DNA of 64,000 nt, taken from Sphaerisporangium viridialbum (GTDB lineage Bacteria; Actinomycetota; Actinomycetes; Streptosporangiales; Streptosporangiaceae). Shown piece after piece: positions 8,038 to 16,164 of the stretch. The DNA is taken from NCBI RefSeq assembly GCF_049674955.1, contig NZ_CP187232.1, positions 7,750,001 to 7,814,000 on the forward strand. The letters run 5' to 3'. How positions within the stretch are numbered: the stretch's first letter is position 1; each line of letters opens with the position of its first letter. The notes beneath the pieces were generated by a model that saw nothing but the letters and a program-made list of their open reading frames with translations, was not told where the DNA came from and did not search any database. A program made the translations under genes and the position numbers.

Positions 8038-9534
8038 ATGTCCGCACTCGACTGGTCCGTGCTGGGCGCCTACTTCGTGGTCATGGTCGCCATCGGGATG
8101 TGGTCGAAGAACCGCATCAGGACGGTCATCGACTACTTCACGGCCGGGGGCAGGATCCCCTGGTGGCTCTCGGGGATCTCCCACCACATGTCGGGCTACA
8201 GCGCGGTCATGTTCGTGGCGTTCGCAGCCGTCGCCTACGACTACGGGCTGACCGTCTACGTCTGGTGGGCGATGACGATCGGCATCGGCGTCGGCATCGG
8301 GGCCTTCCTGTTCGCCGCCCGGTGGAACCGGCTCAGGTCCAAGCACGGCGTGGTCTCGCCGCTGGAGTACCTGACCCGGCGCTACAACCTGCCCACCCAG
8401 CAGGTCATGGCCTACAGCGGCGCGCTGCTCAAGGTCGTGGACATCGCCGCCAAGTGGGTCGCCATCTCGGTGCTGCTCAAGGGCTTCGCCGGCATCCCCA
8501 TCCAGTACGGCATCGCGATCACCGGTGCGGTGACCGTGATCTACGTGACGGTGGGCGGCCTGTGGGCCGACGTGCTGACCGACTTCGGGCAGTTCGTGAT
8601 CCAGGCCGTCGCCGGCGTCGTCATGTTCGTGGCCGTGCTCGGGCACCTCGGGGGCGTGTCAGCGCTCTGGACCATGTGGGGCGAGCTTCCCCCCGGGCAC
8701 GGCGACCCGCTGACCGGGCCCTACACCACCACGTACTTCTTCGCGTTCCTGCTGATCAAGACGTTCGAGTACAACGGCGGCATGTGGAACCTCGCCCAGC
8801 GCTACATGGGGGCGCCGTCCGGCTCGCAGGCCAAGAAGGCCGCGCTGCTGTCGAGCGCCCTGTGGCTGCTCTGGCCGCTGGTCCTGTTCATCCCGATGTT
8901 CGCGGCCCCGCTGATCGTGCCGGGGCTCACCAACTCCGACCAGTCCTACGTGCGGCTGGCGCAGGAGCTGCTCCCGGCGGGCCTCATCGGCCTGGTGCTC
9001 GCGGGGTTCTTCTCGCACACGATGGCGATGGTGTCCTCGGACGCCAACGTGATCTCCGCGGTGATCACCCGTGACATCCTGCCCGTCTTCATGCGGCGGG
9101 TCAGGACGCTGACGGCCGGGGGCGCGCTCAGGCTGGCCAGGGTCACGACGTTCCTGTTCGTGGCGGTCAGCATGACGATCGCGATCGCCACCCAGGGCCA
9201 GGGGGTGGTGCTGAAGATCGTCGTGGACGTCGTGGCGGCCACGATGGGGCCGATCTCGATCCCGCTGATGCTCGGCCTGCTCCCGTGGTTCAGGCGCAGC
9301 GGCCCCACGGCGGCCATCGTCTCCTGGGCGGCCGGCCTCGGCGTCTGGGCCGTGGTCAAGTGGGTGATCGCCTCGGCGAACCAGACGCTGGTGGTCGCAG
9401 CACCGCTGGTGACGTCCCTGGTCCTGTACGTGCTCATCGGCCTGCTCAAGCCGGAGAACCGCCCCGACCGCGACGAGCTGGTCGACTCGCTCGGCACCGA
9501 CCCCGCGCCCGACCGCGCCACGGTGACCGCGTAG
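8038..9534 (+). CDS. Sodium:solute symporter (SSS family), probable uronate or oligouronide-product uptake
   Basis: Membrane permease of 498 residues with about 13 hydrophobic helices. The N-terminal half has the SSS-family pattern: DYFTAGGRIPWWLSGISHHMSGYSA around residues 30-55, then the ...SPLEYLTRRYN loop. ATG 8038 follows a strong AAGGAGGACTG. Its promoter carries the family-A operators also found at kduI and the KDG kinase, so it very likely brings in a substrate of the isomerase branch such as 5-keto-4-deoxyuronate, KDG or galacturonate (inference). The ABC transporter at 16-19 kb appears to serve the other branch. The exact substrate cannot be read from sequence. Confidence 0.9.
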   Translation: MSALDWSVLGAYFVVMVAIGMWSKNRIRTVIDYFTAGGRIPWWLSGISHHMSGYSAVMFVAFAAVAYDYGLTVYVWWAMTIGIGVGIGAFLFAARWNRLRSKHGVVSPLEYLTRRYNLPTQQVMAYSGALLKVVDIAAKWVAISVLLKGFAGIPIQYGIAITGAVTVIYVTVGGLWADVLTDFGQFVIQAVAGVVMFVAVLGHLGGVSALWTMWGELPPGHGDPLTGPYTTTYFFAFLLIKTFEYNGGMWNLAQRYMGAPSGSQAKKAALLSSALWLLWPLVLFIPMFAAPLIVPGLTNSDQSYVRLAQELLPAGLIGLVLAGFFSHTMAMVSSDANVISAVITRDILPVFMRRVRTLTAGGALRLARVTTFLFVAVSMTIAIATQGQGVVLKIVVDVVAATMGPISIPLMLGLLPWFRRSGPTAAIVSWAAGLGVWAVVKWVIASANQTLVVAAPLVTSLVLYVLIGLLKPENRPDRDELVDSLGTDPAPDRATVTA

Positions 9535-9611
9535 TTGGGCGCCCGCACCGTTCGCCCGGATGGGGTGGGAGAGGTGACCACCTCCCCCACCCCATTTATC
9601 GGCTTTTATAG

Positions 9612-9797
9612 TTACTTATCGGACTCCATGGTGCCGCCGTTGGCCACGTCGGACTTCTCGATCTCCCAGAAGACGATGCGGACGGACTCCTTGCGCGCCT
9701 TCAGGATGTCGACGGCGGCTTCCGTCACGGCGGCCACGAAGTCGCGGCGCTGGTCCATGGTCCGCCCCGACAGCATTTCCACGGTGATGTTTGGCAT
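9612..9797 (-). CDS. 4-oxalocrotonate tautomerase-family small protein
   Basis: 61-residue protein starting MPNITVEML. After Met removal Pro1 is the catalytic base of the tautomerase superfamily. The rest (GRTMDQRRDFVAAVTEAAVD, then VRIVFWEIEKSDVANGG) fits the beta-alpha-beta fold. ATG 9797 has GGAGG 6 bases upstream, which fixes a start giving Pro1. It diverges from the KDG kinase gene and shares the double family-A operator, so it belongs to the uronate regulon. Aromatic meta-cleavage genes, its classical partners, are absent. A keto-enol isomerisation of an unsaturated uronate product is a reasonable guess only. Confidence 0.85.
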   Translation of the reverse strand: MPNITVEMLSGRTMDQRRDFVAAVTEAAVDILKARKESVRIVFWEIEKSDVANGGTMESDK

Positions 9798-9820
9798 GAT
9801 GTCCTCCGATTCGGCATCTG

Positions 9821-9855
9821 TTGCATCACATGAAACCAAATTCCACTACATGAAC
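9821..9855. promoter_or_regulatory. Tandem IclR-type operator (family A) between tautomerase and KDG kinase genes
   Basis: Two 15-bp sites read on the minus strand: TTTCATGTGATGCAA (plus 9821-9835) and GTTCATGTAGTGGAA (plus 9841-9855), 5 bases apart, centres 20 bp apart. They fill the 74-base divergent intergenic region and can control both genes. The match to the pair at 7970-8004 is close, with core TTCATGTA-TGGAA. Confidence 0.65.
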
Positions 9856-9871
9856 CAAGAAGGAGTTCGTC

Positions 9872-10831
9872 GTGGACGTGATGGTGATCGGTGAGCCGCT
9901 GGTCGAGTTCTCGGCGTCCGCTCCCCTGACCGAGGCGGACACCTTTCACCTGTCCTTCTCCGGTGACGCGCTGAACGCGGCCGTGGCGGCGGCGGCGACC
10001 GGCGCGCACGTCGCCCTGGTGACGCTGGTCGGAGAGGACGAGTTCGGGGAGCGGCTGATCCGCTTCGCCGCCGCCCACGGCGTCGACACCCGCTGGATGC
10101 GCAGGGGCACCGGCTCCACCGGCGCCTACGCCGTCGGCGCCGACCCGAGCGGGGAGCGCGCCTTCGGCTACATGCGGGCGTGCAGCGCGGCCTCCAGGAT
10201 GGGCCCGTCGGACGTCTCGGCGGCACCCCTGGCGCAGACCTCCGTGCTGCTCGTCAGCGGCGTCACCGCCGCCCTGTCGGCCTCCTGCGCCCACGCGGTG
10301 CTCCACGCCGCCGAGGTCGTGCGCGAGGCGGGGGGCAAGGTCGTCTACGACCCGAACTACCGGTCGCGGCTGACCGGCGCCGAGGCCGCGGCCGGCGTGC
10401 TGGCGGAGATCGCCCCGTACGCCGCCCTGGTCACCCCCTCGTGCCCCGGCGACAGTCTCCCGCTCCTCGGCACCGGCGACCCCGCCGAGGCCGTACGGGC
10501 GTGCCTGGGGCTCGGCGCGGGTGCCGTGGCCGTCACGCGGGGGGCGGACGGCGTGCTGCTCAGCGACCGGGACGGCGGGCCGCCCGTGGAGATCCCCGCC
10601 GTGCCCGCGGGGCTGATCGTGGACCAGACCGGGGCGGGCGACGCCTTCGCCGGCACGGTCGCGGCCAGGCTCTCCGCCGGCGACCCGCTCGGCGAGGCCG
10701 TACGGGCGGGCACGGCCGCCGCGGCGGTCAGCCTGGAAGGGCAGGGAGGCACCGGGCGGGTGGCGACGCCGGAGGACATCCGGCGGCTGCTCGGAGAGCT
10801 TTCGGGGACGTCGGACGCGGCCTCGGCGTGA
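9872..10831 (+). CDS. kdgK: 2-keto-3-deoxygluconate kinase (PfkB family)
   Basis: Ribokinase-fold sugar kinase, 319 residues. It starts MDVMVIGEPLVEF and has the PfkB second signature DQTGAGDAFAGT with catalytic Asp near residue 256; GERAFGYMR and YDPNYRSRL are features of KDG kinases. It would phosphorylate KDG from KduD to 2-keto-3-deoxy-6-phosphogluconate. The start is GTG 9872, with AAGGAG 8 bases upstream. It diverges from the tautomerase gene under the family-A double operator. No KDPG aldolase (Eda) lies in the window, so the last step must be encoded elsewhere. A related sugar kinase specificity cannot be excluded, but context argues for KDG. Confidence 0.88.
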   Translation: MDVMVIGEPLVEFSASAPLTEADTFHLSFSGDALNAAVAAAATGAHVALVTLVGEDEFGERLIRFAAAHGVDTRWMRRGTGSTGAYAVGADPSGERAFGYMRACSAASRMGPSDVSAAPLAQTSVLLVSGVTAALSASCAHAVLHAAEVVREAGGKVVYDPNYRSRLTGAEAAAGVLAEIAPYAALVTPSCPGDSLPLLGTGDPAEAVRACLGLGAGAVAVTRGADGVLLSDRDGGPPVEIPAVPAGLIVDQTGAGDAFAGTVAARLSAGDPLGEAVRAGTAAAAVSLEGQGGTGRVATPEDIRRLLGELSGTSDAASA

Positions 10832-10853
10832 CGGCTCCGACCGCCCCGGCGGG

Positions 10854-11618
10854 TCAGCGGGCGACGGCCGCGGCCGGGGCGCCGAGGGCGAGCGAGACGT
10901 CGCGGGCGGCGGAGGTGACCACGGGGGCCAGATCCTCCAGCACCTCGCGCTCCATGTCCATGGCGAGGGAGGAGATGGAGATGCCGCCCAGCACCCGGCC
11001 CGTGTGGTCGAAGACGGCCGCGCCGACGCATCGGATGCCGGGCTCGTTCTCCTCGTCGTCCATGGCGTAGCCGCGCGCCCGCACCTTGCCGAGGTGGGCC
11101 AGCAGCTCGTCCACGCCGGTCAGGGTCGCGGGGGTCAGCCTTGGCAGGCCGGTGCGCACGGCGACGCCGCGGACCTCCTCGTCGGTCAGCTCGGCGAGGA
11201 TCGCCTTGCCGATGGCGGTGCTGTGCAGGCGCAGGCTCATGCCCACCCTGGAGGGCATCTGGTAGGGCCTGCGGCCCTCCAGCTTGTCGACGTAGACCGC
11301 CTCGTCGCCGCTGCGGATGCCGAAGTGGGTGGTGTAGCCGGTGCTCTCGTGCAGCGCCCGCAGGGCGGCCGAGGCCTGCCGCGCGGGGTCGAAGCGGCTC
11401 ATGACCTTGCCCGCCAGGGTGAGGATGCGCGGCCCGGGCTCGTACCCTCCGGCGCCGTCGGGACGGGCGAACCCCCACTCGACGAGCGACTGCAGGATGC
11501 GGTGAACGGTCGACTTGGAGACGCCGGTCGCCGCGGCGATGTCGGTCACGCGGTGGTGCTCGGCGATCGCCTCGAGCACCGCCAGCGCCTTGTCGATGGA
11601 GCTGCCTTCCCTGACCAC
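10854..11618 (-). CDS. IclR-family regulator, probable KdgR-like regulator of the isomerase branch
   Basis: 254-residue IclR protein. The N-terminal winged helix is at residues about 5-65 (VTDIAAATGVSKSTVHRILQ) and is followed by the IclR effector domain with the SLRLHSTAIGKAILAEL stretch and a C-terminal RGYAMDDEENEPGIRCVGAAV block. It is 50 bases downstream of kduD on the same strand, so it is likely the last gene of a kduI-kduD-iclR operon whose promoter has the family-A sites. I therefore propose it binds those sites. The effector would be KDG or a related keto-acid by analogy with KdgR (inference). Confidence 0.9.
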   Translation of the reverse strand: MVREGSSIDKALAVLEAIAEHHRVTDIAAATGVSKSTVHRILQSLVEWGFARPDGAGGYEPGPRILTLAGKVMSRFDPARQASAALRALHESTGYTTHFGIRSGDEAVYVDKLEGRRPYQMPSRVGMSLRLHSTAIGKAILAELTDEEVRGVAVRTGLPRLTPATLTGVDELLAHLGKVRARGYAMDDEENEPGIRCVGAAVFDHTGRVLGGISISSLAMDMEREVLEDLAPVVTSAARDVSLALGAPAAAVAR

Positions 11619-11668
11619 GTCCCGAGCCTACTAACAGGCACCCCGTAGTACGGTCCGCGCCGGTGGCG

Positions 11669-12415
11669 TCACCTGGCGAGCCAGCCGCCGTCGACGGCCA
11701 GCACGTGGCCGTTGACGTAGTCGGAGGCGCGCGAGGACAGGAAGACCGAGGCGCCCACGAGGTCGTCGGGCGTGCCCCAGCGCCCCGCCGGGATCCTGGC
11801 CCTGATCACCGGCTCGCGGCCGGGGTCCTCGCGCAGCGCCTCGGTGTTGCCGGTGGCGATGTAGCCCGGGGCGATCGCGTTGACCTGCACCCCGCCCGCG
11901 GCCCACTCGCAGGCCAGGGTGCGGGTGAGGCCCGCGACGGCGTGCTTGGCCGCGGTGTACCCGGCCACGTTGATCCCGCCCTGGAAGGACAGCATCGACG
12001 CGATCATGATGATCTTGCCGGAGCCGCGGCCCAGCATGGAACGGCCGACGGCCTGGGTGAGCAGGAAGGCCGCGTCGAGGTTGACGTCGAGCACGGCCTT
12101 CCAGTCGGCGTAGGTGTGCTCGGCCGCGGGCGCCCTGCGGATGATGCCGGCGTTGTTGACCAGGATGTCCACGCGGTGCCGCGCGAGGAGCTCCTCGGCC
12201 GCCCGGGGAAGCCCGGCGAGGTCCGACAGGTCGAGGACCCATCGCCAGGCCTCCCTGCCCGCCTTGCGGACCTCGGCCTCCACCTCGTCCAGGTCGTCGC
12301 GATGGCCGTGCAGGACCACGTCGGCCCCCGCCCTCGCGAGGCCGGCCGCGACCGCGCGGCCGATGCCGGTGCGGGTGCCGGTGACCAGCGCCGTCCGGCC
12401 TTCGAGGGAGAACAT
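11669..12415 (-). CDS. kduD: 2-deoxy-D-gluconate 3-dehydrogenase (short-chain dehydrogenase)
   Basis: 248-residue SDR. The NAD(P)-binding motif TGTRTGIG is at residues 13-20, NNAG near 89-92, the catalytic Ser is in IASML and the catalytic YTAAK pair near 153-157; it ends DGGWLAR. KduD reduces 2,5-diketo-3-deoxygluconate, the KduI product, to KDG in the cytoplasm. Its start ATG 12415 shares one base with the kduI stop (TGATG), showing translational coupling. Without kduI next door the protein would be called only an SDR; the pairing makes KduD likely. Confidence 0.9.
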   Translation of the reverse strand: MFSLEGRTALVTGTRTGIGRAVAAGLARAGADVVLHGHRDDLDEVEAEVRKAGREAWRWVLDLSDLAGLPRAAEELLARHRVDILVNNAGIIRRAPAAEHTYADWKAVLDVNLDAAFLLTQAVGRSMLGRGSGKIIMIASMLSFQGGINVAGYTAAKHAVAGLTRTLACEWAAGGVQVNAIAPGYIATGNTEALREDPGREPVIRARIPAGRWGTPDDLVGASVFLSSRASDYVNGHVLAVDGGWLAR

Positions 12416-13230
12416 CACCGCATCGCGCCGATCGCGACCTGCTCCATGTCGTCGTAGGCCTGGTTCTCGCCGCCCATCGCCCAGACGAAGGCGTAGCTGC
12501 GGGTGCCGAAGCCGCAGTGCACCGACCAGGAGGGCGAGATCACGGCCTGGCGGTCGGCCACGATCAGGTTGCGCGTCTGGTCCGGCTCGCCCATGAGGTG
12601 GACCACCCGCCCGTCCTCGGGGAGGTCGAAGTAGAGGTAGACCTCGGTGCGCCGCTCGTGGGTGTGGCACGGCATGGTGTTCCACATGCTGCCGGGTTCC
12701 AGCACGGTGACGCCGAGCACGAGCTGGCAGCTCTGGATGCCCTTGGCGTGGATGTACTTGTTGATCGTGCGGTCGTTCGACCCCTCCTGCGAGCCGAGCC
12801 GCACGGGGTCCGCGTCCTCGAGGCCCGCCTTGACCGTCGGAAGGGAGGCGTGCGCGGGGGTGGAGACCAGGTAGAACGCGCCGCCGGTGAACGACACCGC
12901 ACGCGCTCCCCTGCCGACGTACAGGCACTCCTTGGCGCCCAGCTCGTACGCCGTGCCGTCGACGGTGACCGTGCCGGGGGCGCCCACGTTGACCACGCCG
13001 AGCTCCCGGCGTTCGAGGAAGTACCCGGCCCGGAGCGGGCCGGGGCACGGAAGCTCCAGCGGCGCGTCACCGGCGACCGCTCCCCCGATCACGATGCGGT
13101 CCTCGTGGGAGTACACCAGGCGGACCTCTCCGGGAACGAAGAGATCCTCCGCCAGGAAACGGCTCCTGAGCCGGTCGGTCGTCATGCCCGGCACCTGGTC
13201 CGGTGCGGTCGCGTGCCGTACCTCCACCAC
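12415..13230 (-). CDS. kduI: 5-dehydro-4-deoxy-D-glucuronate isomerase
   Basis: Cupin-fold Zn enzyme converting 5-keto-4-deoxyuronate from unsaturated pectin oligomers to 2,5-diketo-3-deoxygluconate. The metal-binding region is clear: the HTHERRTEVYLYFDL segment near residue 190 carries two His and the Glu, and SVHCGFG near 240 gives the last His. The 271-residue length is normal. Two GTG codons compete for the start: 13230, and 13227, which is better spaced from GGAGG. It is first in the kduI-kduD-iclR operon, 9 bases downstream of the family-A operator pair. Confidence 0.95.
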   Translation of the reverse strand: MVEVRHATAPDQVPGMTTDRLRSRFLAEDLFVPGEVRLVYSHEDRIVIGGAVAGDAPLELPCPGPLRAGYFLERRELGVVNVGAPGTVTVDGTAYELGAKECLYVGRGARAVSFTGGAFYLVSTPAHASLPTVKAGLEDADPVRLGSQEGSNDRTINKYIHAKGIQSCQLVLGVTVLEPGSMWNTMPCHTHERRTEVYLYFDLPEDGRVVHLMGEPDQTRNLIVADRQAVISPSWSVHCGFGTRSYAFVWAMGGENQAYDDMEQVAIGAMR

Positions 13231-13238
13231 GCCTCCTA

Positions 13239-13273
13239 TTCCGTTACATAGAATGCAGTATTGCTATATAGAA
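13239..13273. promoter_or_regulatory. Tandem IclR-type operator (family A) upstream of kduI
   Basis: On the minus strand, TTCTATATAGCAATA (plus 13259-13273) then TTCTATGTAACGGAA (plus 13239-13253), 5 bases apart, centres 20 bp apart. The TTCTATGTA half is identical to that at 7970. This AT-rich stretch is the only low-GC sequence nearby and also holds the promoter. Confidence 0.62.
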
Positions 13274-13316
13274 CAACTTCAGGCATGGGGAGGTCAAGCT
13301 GAGGCGGGACGGGTCT

Positions 13317-14099
13317 TCAGTACGTGCGGCGGACGCCGCGGGCGGCGACCTCGATGCGGTCGCGCGCCTCCAGCAGGCAGGCCGCGATCTCCTTGTCGCG
13401 GCCGGCCGTCAGCCGGGGGACGGGCACCGAGACGCTGACGGCGTCGCGGGGCGGGTAGGCGATGTCGAGCGCGACGCCGAAGCAGCGCAGGCCCTCGGTG
13501 TTCTCCTCGCGGTCGATGGAGTAACCCCGCTTGCGGATGCGGCGCAGGTCGGCGATGAGCTGGCCCTGGTCGACGATGGTGTTCTTGGTGAGTCTCGGCA
13601 GCTCGGCGGGGAGCAGGCGCGACACCGCGGCGTCGTCGCGCGTGGCGAGGATCGCCTTGCCGAGCGAGGTGGTGCTGGCGGGGAGGCGGCGGCCGACCCT
13701 GGTGAAGGGCCGCAGGTAGTGGCGGGAGGCCCGGGTCGCGAGGTAGACGACGTCGAAGTGGTCGAGCCGGGCGAGGTGGACGGTCTCGCCGGTGACCTCG
13801 GCGAGCCAGTCGAGCGCGTCGCGCGCGATCTGGACCACCGGGTCACCGTCGATGTAGGTGGCGCCGACCAGCAGCGCGCGCATGCCGATGCGGTAGAGCG
13901 TGCCCGTGACGTCGGTCTCGATCCACCCGAGGCCCACCAGCGTGCGCAGCAGCGCGTGGAGGCTGCTCTTGGGGTAGCCGAGCTTGCCCTGCAGGTCGGA
14001 GAGGCTGTGCAGGCCAGGGTATTGGGCGAAGAAGTCGAGCAGCTCCACGGTCCGCACGGCGGACTTGACGTGCGGCACCGCGGTTCCCTGCTCGGTCAT
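13317..14099 (-). CDS. IclR-family regulator, probable regulator of the oxidative galacturonate branch
   Basis: 260-residue IclR protein. The winged helix at residues about 12-70 (LHSLSDLQGKLGYPKSSLHALLR) is followed by an effector domain with RVGRRLPASTTSLGKAILA and RGYSIDREENTEGLRCFGVAL. It is unlike the other IclR protein at 10.9 kb in its DNA-recognition helix. It lies 40 bases downstream of udh on the same strand, at the end of the ABC transporter-dehydratase-udh gene train. That train is preceded by family-B operators, so I assign those sites to this regulator (inference). An effector such as galacturonate or galactarate is likely. Confidence 0.9.
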   Translation of the reverse strand: MTEQGTAVPHVKSAVRTVELLDFFAQYPGLHSLSDLQGKLGYPKSSLHALLRTLVGLGWIETDVTGTLYRIGMRALLVGATYIDGDPVVQIARDALDWLAEVTGETVHLARLDHFDVVYLATRASRHYLRPFTRVGRRLPASTTSLGKAILATRDDAAVSRLLPAELPRLTKNTIVDQGQLIADLRRIRKRGYSIDREENTEGLRCFGVALDIAYPPRDAVSVSVPVPRLTAGRDKEIAACLLEARDRIEVAARGVRRTY

Positions 14100-14139
14100 G
14101 TGCGTCCTCCCTGCGGCACGGTACCTCCATTGTCGCCGG

Positions 14140-14916
14140 TCATTCCTCGATGACGCGACCGCCCACCCAGGCGTACTCCGGATCGGCGTGGTCCAGCTCG
14201 GGGAACTCCGCCGCGTACACCTCGGCGTCGTCCCTCGGCTCGTACCCGAGCGCCGCCCCCTGGGCGGGGTCCCACCAGGCGCGGGTGTTGGCCGAGACCC
14301 CCCAGACCGGGGCGTACGTCAGGTCCGGCGCCGTCAGGCAGGCGTGGACGAGCCGCACCATGTCACCCGGGCTGATCCAGGTGGCCAGCGCGCGGGCGTT
14401 CGGCGGGCGCCGGTCGAAGGTGCCGATGCGCAGGGCCGCCACCCGCATGCCGTACCTGTCGGAGTAGTAGCGGCCGAGCGCCTCGCCGTAGGCCTTGGAG
14501 ACGCCGTAGTGCGAGTCGGGGGCCACGGGGGTGTCCGCCGGCACGAGCTCCCCGCGCGGCGTGAAGCCCACGGAGTGGTTGCTGCTGGCGTAGACGACGC
14601 GCTCGACCCCGGCCCGCCTGGCGGCCTCGAAGACGAGGTAGGTGCCCTCGATGTTGGCCGTGAGCAGCTCCTCGAAGGTCGCGGAGGTCGAGGGGATGCC
14701 GGCCAGGTGGACGACGGCCGTGATCCCCTTCATGGCCTGCTCCAGCACCGCTGGGTCCGAAATATCACCACAAATCACTTCATGTTGGCTGCTGTCTGCG
14801 TTGTGGATGGGAGTCCTGTCCAGCAGCCTCAGCGTGTGACCGTACTCGGGGAGCCCACTGGTCAGGCACGCGCCGATGCTCCCCGCGGCACCGGTCACCA
14901 GAATGTTTTTCACCAT
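14140..14916 (-). CDS. udh: Uronate dehydrogenase
   Basis: 258-residue NAD-dependent extended SDR. It has the N-terminal TGAAGSIG dinucleotide motif at residues 8-15, VVHLAG, the YASSNHSVGF active-site stretch near 112, and the YGVSK catalytic Tyr/Lys pair near 136-140. The AWWDPAQGAALGYEP tail matches characterised bacterial uronate dehydrogenases. It oxidises D-galacturonate (or glucuronate) to the aldarolactone. ATG 14916 overlaps the upstream dehydratase gene by 7 bases. Together with the dehydratase and KdgD it forms the oxidative galacturonate route. Confidence 0.92.
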   Translation of the reverse strand: MVKNILVTGAAGSIGACLTSGLPEYGHTLRLLDRTPIHNADSSQHEVICGDISDPAVLEQAMKGITAVVHLAGIPSTSATFEELLTANIEGTYLVFEAARRAGVERVVYASSNHSVGFTPRGELVPADTPVAPDSHYGVSKAYGEALGRYYSDRYGMRVAALRIGTFDRRPPNARALATWISPGDMVRLVHACLTAPDLTYAPVWGVSANTRAWWDPAQGAALGYEPRDDAEVYAAEFPELDHADPEYAWVGGRVIEE

Positions 14917-16061
14917 GTCGCCACCGTATGGGCGGCGATGTGGTCCAAGTCAAGATCGTCGCCGAGTCCCGGCCGCGTGGGCAGCGCGACGTTCCCCGAC
15001 TCGTCCAGCGGGTCGACGATCGAGCGGAGGTGCGGCGGGGGATCGTCGTAGTCCGAATGCGGGTGGAGCAGGCCGCGCTCGTACCACTGGCCGCACAGGG
15101 TCGCCCCGATGACCGCCAGCGCCCCCGAGCCGTTGCCGTGGATCTCGCAGCCCATGCCGAACGACTCGGCCGTGTGCACGGCCTTCAGCGCCGGGATGAC
15201 TCCGCCCGAGCCGACCACGCCGACGCGAAGGATGTCGCACGCGCCCGCCGCCACCCACTCCCCCCGCGCCATGTGCTTGCCCCAGGAGGTCTCCGGGCCG
15301 AGGATCGGGGTCGCGAGCTGGTCGGCCAGCCATTTGTACGACTGGACCGACGCCTCCTCCATCGGTTCCTCGTACCAGGCGAAGTCCAGCTCGTCGAGGG
15401 CCCGGCCGAGCCTGAGCGCCTCCGTGCGGCTGTACCAGTGGTTGCTGTCGAGCATCAGCGCGACGTCGGGGCCGACCGCCTCGCGCACGACCTGGCAGGC
15501 CTTGATGTCCAGGTCGACGCCGTGCGGCATCGGGGGCATCCAGGTGTGCAGCTTGATGCCGCGGTAGCCCCGCGCGACCAGGTCCTTGGCGAAGTCCGCG
15601 TAGTCGGCGAACGACGCCAGGCCGCCCGGGATGTCGTCGCCGCACATGGTGCTGGCGTACGCGGGGATCGTGGAACGCGCGCCGCCGAGCAGCTTCCAGA
15701 CCGGGAGGCCCAGCTTGCGGCCCGCGAGGTCCCACAGCGCCTGGTCCACGGCGCTGAGCAGACGGTCGGTGAGGTTGCCCTGCGCGCCGCGCTGGCGCCG
15801 CGCGATCGCGTGCCACAGGCGCTCGCGGTCGAGGCCGTCCTGCCCGGTGAGCACCGGGCGCACATGGGCTTGGATCATGCTGTCCCTGAGCGTCTCGGCC
15901 TGCCCCAGGCAGTAGCCCTTGGCGCCGTCGCTGTCGGTGATCTCCAGCAGGGCCTCGGTGACCTCCCGGGGCGGCCCGGGATGCCGGTGCCCGTGCCCGT
16001 CCACCACCGACCTCGTGACGGTCGTGAACACCGTGACGGTGACCCGCTCGATGACGGCCAT
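14910..16061 (-). CDS. Enolase-superfamily acid-sugar dehydratase or galactarolactone cycloisomerase
   Basis: 383-residue protein of the mandelate racemase group. A capping N-terminal domain precedes the barrel. Catalytic features are a KLH motif (GIKLHTW), metal ligands Asp in LMLDSNHW, Glu in WYEEPMEE and Glu in GPETSWG, and a late EIHGNGSG with the second acid/base. Between uronate dehydrogenase and KdgD the missing step converts galactarolactone or galactarate to 5-keto-4-deoxyglucarate, so it is probably a galactarolactone cycloisomerase or galactarate dehydratase. The KxH motif differs from the KxK of known galactarolactone cycloisomerases, so the precise reaction is open. Start 16061 has GGAGAGGAG upstream. 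Confidence 0.85.
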   Translation of the reverse strand: MAVIERVTVTVFTTVTRSVVDGHGHRHPGPPREVTEALLEITDSDGAKGYCLGQAETLRDSMIQAHVRPVLTGQDGLDRERLWHAIARRQRGAQGNLTDRLLSAVDQALWDLAGRKLGLPVWKLLGGARSTIPAYASTMCGDDIPGGLASFADYADFAKDLVARGYRGIKLHTWMPPMPHGVDLDIKACQVVREAVGPDVALMLDSNHWYSRTEALRLGRALDELDFAWYEEPMEEASVQSYKWLADQLATPILGPETSWGKHMARGEWVAAGACDILRVGVVGSGGVIPALKAVHTAESFGMGCEIHGNGSGALAVIGATLCGQWYERGLLHPHSDYDDPPPHLRSIVDPLDESGNVALPTRPGLGDDLDLDHIAAHTVATW

Positions 16062-16164
16062 GACGCTCCTCTCCTTCGGTGACTGCCTTTCCGTACGTGC
16101 CCGGCGGGGGCCGGCACCGGCGCCCACGGTCAGGTGGTGCGCGCGGGCCCCGGCCCCCGGCCGG

